NCBI GenBank assembly: GCA_963744575.1
Contig: CAVUUF010000014.1
Location: 310,001 to 374,000 of the forward strand
DNA: 64,000 bases
Origin: Palsa-504 sp963744575
Lineage (GTDB): Bacteria; Actinomycetota; Actinomycetes; Streptosporangiales; Streptosporangiaceae
Direction: 5' to 3'
The notes under the pieces were generated by a model. The model searched no databases. It saw only the letters and a program-made list of their open reading frames with translations, and was not told the origin of the DNA. Shown here piece by piece: positions 53,603 to 62,503 of the stretch. Position numbers and translations under genes: made by a program. How positions within the stretch are numbered: the stretch's first letter is position 1; every line of letters starts with the position of its first letter.

Positions 53603-54769
53603 TCAGGCGAGCTGGGCGGGCCCGCGTTTGGTCATCTGGCGGGCGATGATCATGCGCTGGATCTCGCTGGTGCCCTCCCAGATCCGCTCCACGCGCAGCT
53701 CGCGGAAGAACCGTTCGGCCACGTTCTCCCGCATGTAGCCGCGGCCGCCGAACACCTGGACGGCGCGGTCCGCCACCCGGCCCGCCATCTCCGAGCAGTA
53801 GAGCTTGGCCATCGAGCACTGCGCGTGGGACACCTTCACGTCGGCGCCGCGGCCGATGGCGCGGGCCGTCTCGTAGACCAGCGCCCGGGCCGCGAACAAC
53901 TCGGTGAGGCTGTCCGCCAGCATCCCGGCCACCAGCCCGTACTCGCTGATCGGCTGGCCGCCGGCCTGGCGCGCGGTGGCGAACGCGGTCATCTCCTCGG
54001 TGAGCCGTTGCGCGGCGCCGAGGCAGCGGGCCGCCACCATCAGCCGTTCGAACCTGAACCACTCGTACGCGAAGGCCATGCCGTCGCCCTCCGCGCCGAC
54101 CAGGTTCGCCGCCGGAACGCGCACGTCCTCGAACGCCACGATCGGGTGATGGTGCCTGATCGTGTGCGAGTAGGCCGGCGTCCTGACCACCCGGACCCCG
54201 GGGCTCGGCAGGTCGACCAGGAACATGGCGTGCTCGCCGCGGTGCGGCCCGGCGGCCAGCCGGGCCTGGAAGAAGGCGAAGTCGGCCGTGTTGTACGAGG
54301 TGACGTGCCACTTGACGCCGTTGAGCACGTACTGGTCGCCGTCCGGGCGCGCGGTGGCCTCGATCGCGTCCACGTCGGAGCCGGCGCCTTCCTCGGTGAT
54401 CGCGTAGCACTCTTCCCGCTCCCCCGCGATCGCCGGCCTGACGTAGCGCTCGATCTGATCGGGGGTGGCCACGGCGGGCAGCCAGGATGGCGGGGTGGCC
54501 GCCACCCAGCCCAGCGCGTTGGTCACCCGGCCCATCTGCTCCTGGACCAGCACCTGCTGCAGCGACGTGCAGCCACCACCGCCGAGTTCGGCCGGCATGT
54601 TGGTCGAATGCAGGCCGAGTTCGCGGGCGCGCTTGGCGTGCGCGGCGGTCACGTCGGAGGGAAGCTCTGCGCCGGACCGTTCGGCCTCTTCCTCGAACGG
54701 GATCAGCTCGTCCGCGAACCCGCGGGCGCGCGCCTGGATCTGGCGATCTTCTTCGGACAACCCGTACAT
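53603..54769 (-). CDS. acyl-CoA dehydrogenase
   Basis: FAD-dependent dehydrogenation of an acyl-CoA. The 388-residue protein has ECYAITEEGAGSDVDAIEATA, the VNGVKWHVTS segment, MAFAYEWFRFERLMVAARCLGAAQRL and the C-terminal QVFGGRGYMRENVAERFFRELRVERIWEGTSEIQRMII, where the catalytic Glu is in WEGTSE. It converges with the Rieske gene and is divergent from the DAO oxidase gene. The shared palindrome at 54800-54819 lies 31 bases before its start. Confidence 0.92.
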   Translation of the reverse strand: MYGLSEEDRQIQARARGFADELIPFEEEAERSGAELPSDVTAAHAKRARELGLHSTNMPAELGGGGCTSLQQVLVQEQMGRVTNALGWVAATPPSWLPAVATPDQIERYVRPAIAGEREECYAITEEGAGSDVDAIEATARPDGDQYVLNGVKWHVTSYNTADFAFFQARLAAGPHRGEHAMFLVDLPSPGVRVVRTPAYSHTIRHHHPIVAFEDVRVPAANLVGAEGDGMAFAYEWFRFERLMVAARCLGAAQRLTEEMTAFATARQAGGQPISEYGLVAGMLADSLTELFAARALVYETARAIGRGADVKVSHAQCSMAKLYCSEMAGRVADRAVQVFGGRGYMRENVAERFFRELRVERIWEGTSEIQRMIIARQMTKRGPAQLA

Positions 54770-54799
54770 GCGGCGGTACCTCCAGGCGGCAGGCCCGTA

Positions 54800-54819
54800 T
54801 TGACTGAATGTTCAGTCTA
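54800..54819. promoter_or_regulatory. 20-bp palindromic operator between acyl-CoA dehydrogenase and DAO oxidase genes
   Basis: TTGACTGAATGTTCAGTCTA, in which GACTGAA and TTCAGTC are perfect arms around TG. It matches the site over the Rieske start at 17 of 20 positions and sits where it can control both divergent genes. Confidence 0.7.
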
Positions 54820-54889
54820 TGTCAGCATCGATCGTGTGCCAATCAGGGACGTGGCGCGGGGCGGCCTTCGAGATCGGGAGGCGATGATC

Positions 54890-56065
54890 ATGGCTGACGA
54901 GACCGCGGACGCCGTGGTGGTGGGCGGCGGCACGGTGGGTGCCTGGTGCGCCTGCTTCCTGCGGCAGGCCGGGCTGGCGCGGGTGGTGCTGATCGAGAAG
55001 GGGTTCCTCGGCCAGGGCGCGAGCAGCCGCGCGGCCGGGGTGGTCCGGATGCAGGGCGGGACGCCCGAGGCGGTGCGCCTCGGCCAGTGGTCCCGGCGCT
55101 TCTACCTGAGCCAGCGGGACGAGATCGGCACCGACTCCGGGTTCACCGAGCAGGGCTACCTGCTGCCCTGCTTCACCGAGGCGGAGGTCGTGGCGGCGCG
55201 CGCGCGGATGGCCATGCAGACCACTCTCGGCGTCCCGGTGCGGTGGCTGGACCCGGCCGGGGTAGACGCGGCCAACCCGACGCTGGCGCCCGGGCAGACG
55301 CTCGGCGGGACCTTCTGCGCCCAGGACGGGTTCATCACGCCGACCCGCAACGTGGCCGCCTACACGGTGGCGCTGATCCGCGGCGGCGTCGAGGTCCGCG
55401 AGCACGTCGCCTTCCTGGGGCTGACCGGTGAGAACACGGTGGAGACCAGTCGCGGCCGGATCGGGGTCGGTCTGGTGGTGCTCACCGGCGGCCCGAAGCT
55501 CGCCGCGGTCGGCCGGCTGGCCGGCCTGCGCATCCCGGCCGGCGGCGCCAGGCACCAGGTCGCGGTGACCGAACGGCATCCTGACCTGGACCCGGCCCGG
55601 GTACCGATGGTGTTCGACCTGGCCGCGGGCCTGTACTGGCGACCGGAGGAGGGCGGCCTGCTGTTCGGCATGAGCAACCCGGACGAGCCGCCGGGCGAGA
55701 ACCGCGAGGTGGACGAGGGGTACCTGGCCAAGATGCGGGCCCGGCTGGCCGCGCTGGTCCCGGTGACCGCGGGGCTCGGGCTGCGCCGGGTCTGGGCGGC
55801 GACCATCGACTACACCCCGGACCACCTGCCCATCATCGGCCGCGCGCCCGGCTCGGAGCGCATCACGGTGGCCAGCGCGGGCGGGGCCGGCATGATGTGG
55901 GGTCCCGGCGTGGCCCGGGCCGCGGCCGACGTCGCGCTCACCGGTTCCTCCGACGTGCTTGACGTGTCGCCGCTCGGGCTCGACCGCTTCGACGAGACCG
56001 GCCACAGCCGCCTCGCGACCGACCCCATCGCCCTGCCCTTTCCGGAGAGGATCGCCACGCCTTGA
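54890..56065 (+). CDS. FAD-dependent amine oxidoreductase of the DAO family (sarcosine/dimethylglycine-oxidase-like)
   Basis: A 391-residue flavoprotein. The dinucleotide fold ADAVVVGGGTVGAWCACFLRQAG, QGASSRAAGVVR, the PEEGGLLFG and DYTPDHLPIIGRAPGSERITVASAGGAGMMWGPGVAR segments place it with the D-amino-acid/sarcosine oxidase family. ATG at 54890 has GGGAGG seven bases upstream; ATG at 54884 is too near it. It shares the palindromic operator with the divergent acyl-CoA dehydrogenase. Together with the Rieske oxygenase this would fit stepwise N-demethylation, but that is inference. Confidence 0.82.
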   Translation: MADETADAVVVGGGTVGAWCACFLRQAGLARVVLIEKGFLGQGASSRAAGVVRMQGGTPEAVRLGQWSRRFYLSQRDEIGTDSGFTEQGYLLPCFTEAEVVAARARMAMQTTLGVPVRWLDPAGVDAANPTLAPGQTLGGTFCAQDGFITPTRNVAAYTVALIRGGVEVREHVAFLGLTGENTVETSRGRIGVGLVVLTGGPKLAAVGRLAGLRIPAGGARHQVAVTERHPDLDPARVPMVFDLAAGLYWRPEEGGLLFGMSNPDEPPGENREVDEGYLAKMRARLAALVPVTAGLGLRRVWAATIDYTPDHLPIIGRAPGSERITVASAGGAGMMWGPGVARAAADVALTGSSDVLDVSPLGLDRFDETGHSRLATDPIALPFPERIATP

Positions 56066-56142
56066 TCAGCGCTATCGGCGCCGGGCCGGGGCGAGGGCCT
56101 GCCCGGGCCTGGCCGTCAGGGGCCGGTCGATAGCCTGATGGT

Positions 56143-57177
56143 ATGGACTATCGCACGCTAGGACACAGTGGCTGCGCGGTATCGAGCCTGTGCCTGGGCA
56201 CGATGACGTTCGGCGTCGAGACCGACGAATCGGGCGCGCACCAGCAGCTTGACCGCTTCCTCGAGGCGGGCGGCAACCTGGTGGACACGGCCGACGTGTA
56301 CGGCGGCGGGCGGTCGGAGGAGATCATCGGCCGCTGGTTCGCCAGCCGCCCGGCCGACGTCACCGAGCCGGTGGTGCTGGCCACCAAGGGCCGCTTCCCG
56401 CGCGGCGGCGACGACTCGCCGAACGGCGCCGGGCTGTCCGTGCGTCACCTGACCCGCGCGCTCGACGCCTCGCTGCGACGGCTGGGGCTCGACTCGGTCG
56501 ACCTGTACCAGGTCCACGCCTACGACCCGCTGACCCCGCTGGAGGAGACGCTGCGCACGCTGGACCAGTTCATCCGGGGCGGCAAGATCCGCTACTACGG
56601 GCTGTCCAACTTCACCGGCTGGCAGCTGACCAAGGCGGTGCACCTGGCCCGCGCGCTGAACGTGGCGGAGCCGGTGACGCTGCAGCCGCAGTACAGCCTG
56701 CTGGCCCGGGAGGTCGAGTGGGAGATCGTGCCCGCGGTGCTCGACGCCGGCCTGGGCCTGCTGCCGTGGAGCCCGCTCGGCGGCGGCTGGCTGTCCGGCA
56801 AGTACCGGCGTGACCAGCGCCCGTCCGGCGACACCCGACTCGGCGACGACCCGAACCGCGGCATGGAGGCCTACGGCCGGCGCGGCACCGAGCACACCTG
56901 GAACGTCATCGACGCGGTGCAGAAGGTGGCCGAGGACCGCGGCGTATCCATGGCCGAGGTCGCGCTGGCCTGGGTGACCGCCCGGCCGGGCGTCACGTCG
57001 ACCATCCTGGGCGCGCGCACGGTCAGCCAGCTCGAGGCCAACCTGCGTTCGGCGGAACTCGAACTGACGCCGGCCGAGACCGGCGCACTCGACGGGGCCA
57101 GCCAGCCGCAGATCGTCGACTACCCGTACGGTGAGCTCGGCGTGGAGCAGCGCTCCCGCAGGCTGGGGGGCGGCTGA
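56143..57177 (+). CDS. aldo/keto reductase
   Basis: NADPH-dependent TIM-barrel reductase of 344 residues. The catalytic Tyr is in LVDTADVYGGGRSEE, Lys in VVLATKGRFP, the active-site His in LYQVHAYDP, and the cofactor loop is LLPWSPLGGGWLSGKY with TSTILGARTVSQLEANL. ATG at 56143 lacks a clear ribosome binding site. It follows the DAO oxidase by 77 bases on the same strand and may be co-transcribed. Substrate unknown. Confidence 0.88.
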   Translation: MDYRTLGHSGCAVSSLCLGTMTFGVETDESGAHQQLDRFLEAGGNLVDTADVYGGGRSEEIIGRWFASRPADVTEPVVLATKGRFPRGGDDSPNGAGLSVRHLTRALDASLRRLGLDSVDLYQVHAYDPLTPLEETLRTLDQFIRGGKIRYYGLSNFTGWQLTKAVHLARALNVAEPVTLQPQYSLLAREVEWEIVPAVLDAGLGLLPWSPLGGGWLSGKYRRDQRPSGDTRLGDDPNRGMEAYGRRGTEHTWNVIDAVQKVAEDRGVSMAEVALAWVTARPGVTSTILGARTVSQLEANLRSAELELTPAETGALDGASQPQIVDYPYGELGVEQRSRRLGGG

Positions 57178-57183
57178 CTTGGA

Positions 57184-57447
57184 TCAGGAAAGAGCTTCCC
57201 CGCGCGGCGGGCGGGGCTCGGTAATCGGCGGGCCGCCGCGGCTGGCGGAGTCGAAGTCGCCGGTGCCGTCCGCGGCGCCGCCGCCGGGATGCTTGTAGGC
57301 GTGCTGCCCCGTCGCCGGCACCACCCGCGGGTTCCCGCTGCCCCGGGACATCTGCTCGATCTTGATATAGCGGCTGATCTCACGCCACTGGCTGGCCACC
57401 AGGGCCAGCCCAGACGCGGGCAGCAGCAAGAGCGCCTTGCGGGCCAT
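57184..57447 (-). CDS. small membrane-anchored protein, DUF6893-like
   Basis: An 87-residue protein beginning MARKALLLLPASGLALVASQWREISRYIKIEQMSRG: a short hydrophobic helix followed by basic residues, as in small actinobacterial proteins of this kind, then a Pro/Gly-rich tail. ATG at 57447 has GGAGGGAG eight bases upstream, which supports real translation. Function is unknown. It converges with the aldo/keto reductase. Confidence 0.65.
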   Translation of the reverse strand: MARKALLLLPASGLALVASQWREISRYIKIEQMSRGSGNPRVVPATGQHAYKHPGGGAADGTGDFDSASRGGPPITEPRPPRGEALS

Positions 57448-57654
57448 GATGCGTCTCCCTCCGGTTCACGTCCCTTTCACCCGGCTTCCCCACCCCGGAA
57501 GAGGCCAAACGGGTCGGCGGCGTGGCTTGACAAGCGGGCGGGCCGGCAGGCTCGCTGTGACCGAACGGGTGGCACGCACGTCGGCTCGTTCGGCTTACAT
57601 GCTTCGCGGACGGTCCGGAACCTGGCCGGAATACCCCAGCCCGGCCGGCTGCTG

Positions 57655-60171
57655 ATGACCCATGACGCTATGACCCTTACTGACCTGCTGCCCGCGACGC
57701 CCGAGCCGGACGCCGTCTTCGACGCGTTCGCCGGGTGGTCCAAGCGGCGTGGCCTGGCGCTGTACCCGCACCAGGAAGAAGCCCTCATCGAGATCGTCTC
57801 GGCGGCGAACGTCATCTTGTCCACGCCCACCGGGTCGGGGAAATCGCTGGTGGCGGCCGGCGCGCACTTCACCGCGCTGGCGATGAGCAGGCGCACGTTC
57901 TACACCGCGCCGATCAAGGCGCTGGTGTCGGAGAAGTTCTTCGACCTGTGCGCCGCGTTCGGCCCGGCGCAGGTCGGCATGATGACCGGGGACGCCAGCG
58001 TCAACCCGGAGGCGCCGATCATCTGCTGCACCGCCGAGGTGCTGGCCAGCATCGCGCTGCGGGACGGCGCCGACGCCGACGTGGGCCAGGTCGTGATGGA
58101 CGAGTTCCATTTCTACGCCGACCCGGACCGCGGCTGGGCCTGGCAGGTGCCGCTGCTCGAGCTGCCGAAGGCGCAGTTCGTGCTGATGTCGGCCACCCTC
58201 GGCGACGTGAGGCGGTTCCAGGAGGACCTGACCCGGCGCACCGGCCGGCCGACCGCGGCGATCTCCTCGACCGAGCGGCCGGTGCCGCTGGTGTTCTCCT
58301 ACAGCATCGAACCGCTGCACGAGACGCTGGCCGAACTGCTGTCCACCAACCAGGCGCCGGTCTACGTGGTGCACTTCACCCAGGCGGCGGCGCTTGAGCA
58401 GGCCCAGGCGCTGATGAGCATCAATGTCTGCAGCCGGGCGGAGAAGGACGCCATCGCCGACATGATCGGCAACTTCCGGTTCTCGGCCGGGTTCGGGAAG
58501 ACGCTGTCGAGGTTGGTCCGGCACGGGATCGGCGTGCACCATGCCGGCCTGCTGCCCAGGTACCGGCGGCTGGTCGAGACGCTGGCCCAGGCCGGGCTGC
58601 TGAAGGTCATCTGCGGCACCGACACCCTCGGGGTGGGCATCAACGTCCCGATCCGCACCGTGCTGTTCACCGCGCTGTCCAAGTACGACGGGAGCAAGAC
58701 CCGGCTGCTGCAGGCCCGCGAGTTCCACCAGATCGCCGGGCGGGCCGGCCGGGCCGGGTTCGACGTGGCCGGGCGGGTAGTCGTGCAGGCCCCGGAGCAC
58801 GTGGTGGAGAACGAGCGCGCCCTGGCCAAGGCGGGCGACGACCCGAAGGCGCGGCGCAAGGTGGTCCGCAAGAAGCCGCCGCCCGGTTTCGTGTCCTGGG
58901 GCAGGCCGACGTTCGAGCGGCTGGTCGCCGCCGACCCCGAGCCGCTGACCTCGAGCTTCAAGGTGACACACGCCATGGTGCTGAACGTCGTCGCCCGGCC
59001 GGGCGACGCGTTCGAGGCGATGAAGCACCTGCTGAGGGACAATCACGAGGACCGTTCGGCCCAGAATCGGCACATCCGGCGGGCTATCGCGATCTACCGC
59101 GCGCTGCTGGCCGGCGGGGTGGTGGAGCGGCTCTCTTCGCCGGACGCGGAGGGCCGCCTGGTGCGGCTGACCGTGGACCTGCAGTTCGACTTCGCGCTGA
59201 ACCAGCCGCTGTCGCCGTTCGCCCTGGCCGCGATCGAGTTGCTGGATCTGGAGTCACCCTCGTATCCGCTGGACGTGCTGTCGGTGATCGAGTCGACCCT
59301 GGACGACCCGCGGCAGGTGCTGTCCGCCCAGCAGTTCCGGGCGCGCGGCGAGGCGGTGGCCCAGATGAAGGCGGACGGCGTCCCGTACGAGGAGCGGCTC
59401 GAACTGCTGGATTCGGTGTCGTATCCCAAGCCGCTGGCGGACCTGCTCGATGACGCGTACGACATCTACCGCCGCGGCCACCCCTGGGTGCTGGACTACT
59501 CGGTCTCGCCCAAGTCGGTGGCCCGGGACATGTACGAGCGGGCGCTGACCTTCACCGAGTACGTGGGCTTCTACGGGCTCTCCCGCTCCGAGGGCCTGGT
59601 GCTGCGCTATCTGGCCGACGCCTACAAGGCGCTGCGCCAGACGGTGCCGGACGAGGCCAAGACCGAGGAGCTCACCGACCTGATCGAGTGGCTGGGCGAG
59701 ATCATCCGGCAGGTCGACTCCAGCCTGATCGACGAGTGGGAGCGGCTGCGGAATCCGTCTGACGCTGTCGCCGCCGATACCCGGCCGGCCACGGTCACGT
59801 CGAACGTCCGGGCGTTCCGGGTGCTGGTGCGCAACGCGCTGTTCCACCGGGTCCGGCTGGCCGCGCTGGGGCATTACCCGGAGCTCGGCGGGCTGGATGC
59901 GTGGTGCGGGTGGGATGCCTCGGCGTGGTCAGATCCGGTGGAAGCTTACTTCGAGGTGCACGACGAGATCGGCACCGGGCCGGACGCGCGCGGTCCCGCG
60001 CTGCTGATCATCGACCAGCAGCCGGGCCAGTGGGTGGTCCGGCAGATTTTCGACGACCCGGCAGGCGACCACGACTGGGGCATCAGCGCGGTGGTCGACC
60101 TGGCGGCCTCGGACGAAGCGGGTTCAGCCGTGCTCCGGATCACCGACGTGGGGCAGCTAACGGGGTTCTAG
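57655..60171 (+). CDS. DEAD/DEAH-box helicase with DUF3516 domain
   Basis: ATP-dependent Ski2/Mtr4-like helicase of about 838 residues. Motif I STPTGSGKS, motif II DEFHF (DEVH-type), motif III SATLGD, motifs IV-VI including HHAGLLPRYRRLVE, GTDTLGVGINVP and HQIAGRAGRAGFD, then the DUF3516 C-terminal region (about 510-838). ATG at 57655 or 57670 are both possible; neither has a ribosome binding site. The long extension upstream to 57289 is rejected because it runs antisense over the small protein gene. Nucleic-acid substrate is unknown; RNA is the family default. Confidence 0.9.
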   Translation: MTHDAMTLTDLLPATPEPDAVFDAFAGWSKRRGLALYPHQEEALIEIVSAANVILSTPTGSGKSLVAAGAHFTALAMSRRTFYTAPIKALVSEKFFDLCAAFGPAQVGMMTGDASVNPEAPIICCTAEVLASIALRDGADADVGQVVMDEFHFYADPDRGWAWQVPLLELPKAQFVLMSATLGDVRRFQEDLTRRTGRPTAAISSTERPVPLVFSYSIEPLHETLAELLSTNQAPVYVVHFTQAAALEQAQALMSINVCSRAEKDAIADMIGNFRFSAGFGKTLSRLVRHGIGVHHAGLLPRYRRLVETLAQAGLLKVICGTDTLGVGINVPIRTVLFTALSKYDGSKTRLLQAREFHQIAGRAGRAGFDVAGRVVVQAPEHVVENERALAKAGDDPKARRKVVRKKPPPGFVSWGRPTFERLVAADPEPLTSSFKVTHAMVLNVVARPGDAFEAMKHLLRDNHEDRSAQNRHIRRAIAIYRALLAGGVVERLSSPDAEGRLVRLTVDLQFDFALNQPLSPFALAAIELLDLESPSYPLDVLSVIESTLDDPRQVLSAQQFRARGEAVAQMKADGVPYEERLELLDSVSYPKPLADLLDDAYDIYRRGHPWVLDYSVSPKSVARDMYERALTFTEYVGFYGLSRSEGLVLRYLADAYKALRQTVPDEAKTEELTDLIEWLGEIIRQVDSSLIDEWERLRNPSDAVAADTRPATVTSNVRAFRVLVRNALFHRVRLAALGHYPELGGLDAWCGWDASAWSDPVEAYFEVHDEIGTGPDARGPALLIIDQQPGQWVVRQIFDDPAGDHDWGISAVVDLAASDEAGSAVLRITDVGQLTGF

Positions 60172-60217
60172 CGCGGCTGGCGGTCGCGGGCGCGGGGCGC
60201 CGACAGGCCTCACCTGA

Positions 60218-60250
60218 ACAGCATGGATGCCACATCGATGTAGTAACCGG
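60218..60250. repeat. dispersed palindromic repeat, third copy
   Basis: AACAGCATGGATGCCACATCGATG resembles the copies near 3573-3628 (same GCCACATCGATG core and a following CCGGGC). CATGGATG and CATCGATG form near-complementary arms around CCA. It abuts a decayed gene fragment. Confidence 0.6.
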
Positions 60251-60253
60251 GCG

Positions 60254-60346
60254 GGCTGCGATCAGGATCGTGTCGTGGATCTCCAGGTCGGTGGCGCCCG
60301 CCGCACGGGCGTCGGCGCGGGTTGACCGGGATGATCCGCCAGCCAT
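60254..60346 (-). pseudogene. AhpD/carboxymuconolactone-decarboxylase-type remnant
   Basis: The frame RADARAAGATDLEIHDTILIAA matches the segment just after the active-site helix of AhpD-like proteins (normally continuing AFCMYNRYVDGL). The reading frame then enters the palindromic repeat and loses the match. Only about 30 codons remain, so this is a fragment. Confidence 0.5.
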
Positions 60347-60368
60347 GCCGTTGCATGTGCGCGGGCAC

Positions 60369-60382
60369 GTTTCCGTGGAAAC
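60369..60382. promoter_or_regulatory. perfect palindrome resembling the LacI-site near 16546
   Basis: GTTTCCGTGGAAAC matches GTTCCCGCGGAAAC (16546-16559) at 12 of 14 positions. It lies just beyond the end of the aldo/keto reductase gene, with no start codon nearby, so function is unclear. Confidence 0.35.
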
Positions 60383-60387
60383 GCGCG

Positions 60388-61392
60388 CTACGGCCAGCGC
60401 CGCCTCGATTCCGGCGCGGTGAAGCGGGCGCGGACCAGGCTGGGCAACACGGCCGGGCCGGTGATCGGCTGGAACCGGGTCGCCGCCTGGTGCAGGGCCA
60501 GGTACTCATCCTCAGTGAGGTCGATGTCGGCGGCGGCGACGTTGCTCTCCAGCTGCCCGACGCTCGACGCGCCCGGGATGGCGACCACCGCTGGCCGGTG
60601 GATGACCCAGGCCAGCGCGATCTGGGCCGGCGTGGCGGAGTGCGCGTCGGCCACCTCGCGCAGGGCGGCGATCAGGTCGCCGGCCCGGTCGAGGTTCTCC
60701 GGCAGGAACAGCGGGCTGGTCGCGCGGAGGCGGTTCGTCGGACGGCTGGACCGGTCGTACTTGCCGGACAGCAGTCCCTGCGCCAGCGGGCTGTAGGCGA
60801 TCACGAGGTGGCCGGTGGATTCGGCGAATGGCAGCAGGTCGCGCTCCGGGGACCGGTCGATGAGGTTGTAGCGGACCTGGTTGCTCAGCACCCGGCTGCC
60901 CAGCGCCTGCTCGGCGGCGCGCCAGCGGTCCAGCGAGTAGTTGCTGACGCCCACCTCGCCGACCAGCCCGACGTGCTGCAGTGCCCGCATGCCGCGCATG
61001 ATCGTCCCGTCCCGGACCAGCGGGTTGGGCTGGTGCACCTGGTACAGGTCGAGCCGGCGGGTGCCGAGCCGGTTAGCGCTGGCCACCGCGCGCTGCTCGA
61101 CGACCGGGGCGACTGGCAGGAGCGGGAAGAGCTTCGTCGCGAGGAAGGCCGACTCGCGGGCCTCGCCGATCGCCTCGCCGAGGATGCGTTCACTGCGCCC
61201 GAAACCGTAAATCTCGGCGGTATCGAACAGGGTGACGCCAAGTTCCACCGCCCGGCGCACGATGGCGCGCGCCTCCTGCCCGGCGTAGGACTGGCCGTAG
61301 CCCCACTCCCGGGAGCCGAATTGCCAGGTGCCGAGCCCGATCCGGGAGATCCTGGTGGCCTTGACGTCGGTGTCGGCATTCAGGTAACGCAT
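60388..61392 (-). CDS. aldo/keto reductase
   Basis: A 334-residue NAD(P)H-dependent reductase. Catalytic Tyr in LFDTAEIYGFGRSERI, Lys in AFLATKLFP, His in LYQVHQPNPLV, and cofactor segments VIAYSPLAQGLLSGKYD and AIPGASSVGQLESNV. It is not closely similar to the one at 56143. ATG at 61392. It follows the deaminase-fold gene by 49 bases on the same strand. Substrate unknown. Confidence 0.88.
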   Translation of the reverse strand: MRYLNADTDVKATRISRIGLGTWQFGSREWGYGQSYAGQEARAIVRRAVELGVTLFDTAEIYGFGRSERILGEAIGEARESAFLATKLFPLLPVAPVVEQRAVASANRLGTRRLDLYQVHQPNPLVRDGTIMRGMRALQHVGLVGEVGVSNYSLDRWRAAEQALGSRVLSNQVRYNLIDRSPERDLLPFAESTGHLVIAYSPLAQGLLSGKYDRSSRPTNRLRATSPLFLPENLDRAGDLIAALREVADAHSATPAQIALAWVIHRPAVVAIPGASSVGQLESNVAAADIDLTEDEYLALHQAATRFQPITGPAVLPSLVRARFTAPESRRRWP

Positions 61393-61441
61393 CAGTCCAT
61401 CCTCCGCCCGCCGGGCCGCCCATGCCCACGGCTACCACCCA

Positions 61442-61930
61442 CTACCTGAGCCGGGCGATCTGGTCGTAGTCGGCCGAGCCGTATCCGACCAGTCCGTCCG
61501 ACAGGGTGAAGATCCACTCGGCCACGCCCAGGGACAACGCGAGGCGGCTGCAGCGGGCGCAGAAGTGCGGCTCGTCGAGCCGGACCGAGTCGTCCGCCTC
61601 GAGCCGTACGTAGATCAGCTTCGACCCTTGCAGCATCCGCCAGCCGTCGCCCTCGCGGGCCAGCGTGATCGCCCGCTGCTCGGCATGGGTCCGGCAGCGG
61701 TCATGGTTACCGGACTCGCCGAACTTGCAGTAGCAATGGTCCTCCCCGGGAAACGGCACCCCGTTGGTTCCCCAGGCCAGCAGGCTCTCGTCCCGCACCA
61801 GCACCGCCGCGTACCTGGTCTGCGCATGGGAATCCCTGGCCAGCTCGGCTGCCCGCTCGACCATCTGTTCCGCCACATGGCTGTCGTGCCGCTTCAGCGG
61901 CCGCCCTAGGGGTCCTTGCCCTGGTTGCAT
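61442..61930 (-). CDS. cytidine/deoxycytidylate-deaminase-fold protein
   Basis: A 162-residue protein with zinc-ligand signatures of the deaminase superfamily: THAEQRAI (His-Ala-Glu, catalytic glutamate) and the second half PHFCARC, where the two cysteines complete the zinc site. The extra CYCKFGESGNHDRC segment before it is unusual. ATG at 61930 has GAGGAGG eight bases upstream. The substrate could be a nucleoside, nucleotide or another amino-heterocycle; it is not a clear match to a named enzyme. Confidence 0.7.
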   Translation of the reverse strand: MQPGQGPLGRPLKRHDSHVAEQMVERAAELARDSHAQTRYAAVLVRDESLLAWGTNGVPFPGEDHCYCKFGESGNHDRCRTHAEQRAITLAREGDGWRMLQGSKLIYVRLEADDSVRLDEPHFCARCSRLALSLGVAEWIFTLSDGLVGYGSADYDQIARLR

Positions 61931-62109
61931 GCCCACCACCTCCTCGCCGCGAAGGCTATTCTGCACGGGAAACCGGCGCTCCGGCAGGGTCCAGGTAGAT
62001 CCGTACGACCGTATGGTCTCTCGTCGGCGGATGGTTCCAGGTAGAAGCCGACCAGGTCGGCGCAGTCCGAGAATACGCCGGCGAGCCGCGCGATCGGCTC
62101 GCTGCTCAT
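61906..62109 (-). CDS. possible small protein between cupin and deaminase genes
   Basis: A 67-codon frame starting MSSEPIARLAGVFSDCADLVGFYLEPSADERPY, whose first half looks protein-like. It begins four bases after the cupin stop and overlaps the deaminase start by 25 bases. The C-terminal half (FAARRWWACNQGKDP) translates the deaminase ribosome binding site and is not convincing, so this may be a truncated gene. Confidence 0.3.
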   Translation of the reverse strand: MSSEPIARLAGVFSDCADLVGFYLEPSADERPYGRTDLPGPCRSAGFPCRIAFAARRWWACNQGKDP

Positions 62110-62113
62110 CTGG

Positions 62114-62503
62114 TCAGGTGTCCCAGGCGCCGGGAACGGCATACGCCTCGTCCGGGCCAGGCCAGGGCGGCATCGTCACCCCCACCGCCGCCAGCGGGCC
62201 GTTGCCGTCGGCGCGGAACTGGAAATGGGTGCCGGCGGGAATGGACAGGCAGGTGCCGGGCCGGAGCGGAACCGACTCCTGCCGCTCTCCCTGCCGTCGC
62301 CACATCTCGCCCGTCCCGGTCAGGATGTACCAGATCTCCTCGACCACGTGGTGGGCCACGGGCCGGGAGACTCGGCCCGCAGCCAGCTGGAAGTGGGCCA
62401 TCGAGCCGCGGCCGAGCCGCAGCAGTACCCGGACGTCCGAGCCGTCCGGCGCGACCACATCGGGAGCGTCCGGCAGTTGCATGGTGCCGAAAACCTCGTC
62501 CAC
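62114..62503 (-). CDS. cupin-domain protein
   Basis: A 129-residue single-cupin protein. Motif 1 includes RPVAHHVVEEIWYILTGTGEMW and motif 2 LSIPAGTHFQFRADG, giving His/Glu/His metal ligands. GTG at 62503 has GGAGGGG five bases upstream, so the much longer upstream frame is rejected. Role unknown; it could bind or isomerise a small molecule. It is upstream of the deaminase on the same strand. Confidence 0.75.
   Translation of the reverse strand: MDEVFGTMQLPDAPDVVAPDGSDVRVLLRLGRGSMAHFQLAAGRVSRPVAHHVVEEIWYILTGTGEMWRRQGERQESVPLRPGTCLSIPAGTHFQFRADGNGPLAAVGVTMPPWPGPDEAYAVPGAWDT

Noticed and set aside
53825..56065. 746-codon frame containing the DAO oxidase
   Set aside because: The first 350 codons are antisense to the acyl-CoA dehydrogenase; the ribosome binding site and homology place the start at 54890.
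57289..57654. N-terminal extension of the helicase
   Set aside because: It overlaps a small gene on the other strand that has a good ribosome binding site, and helicase similarity begins after 57655.
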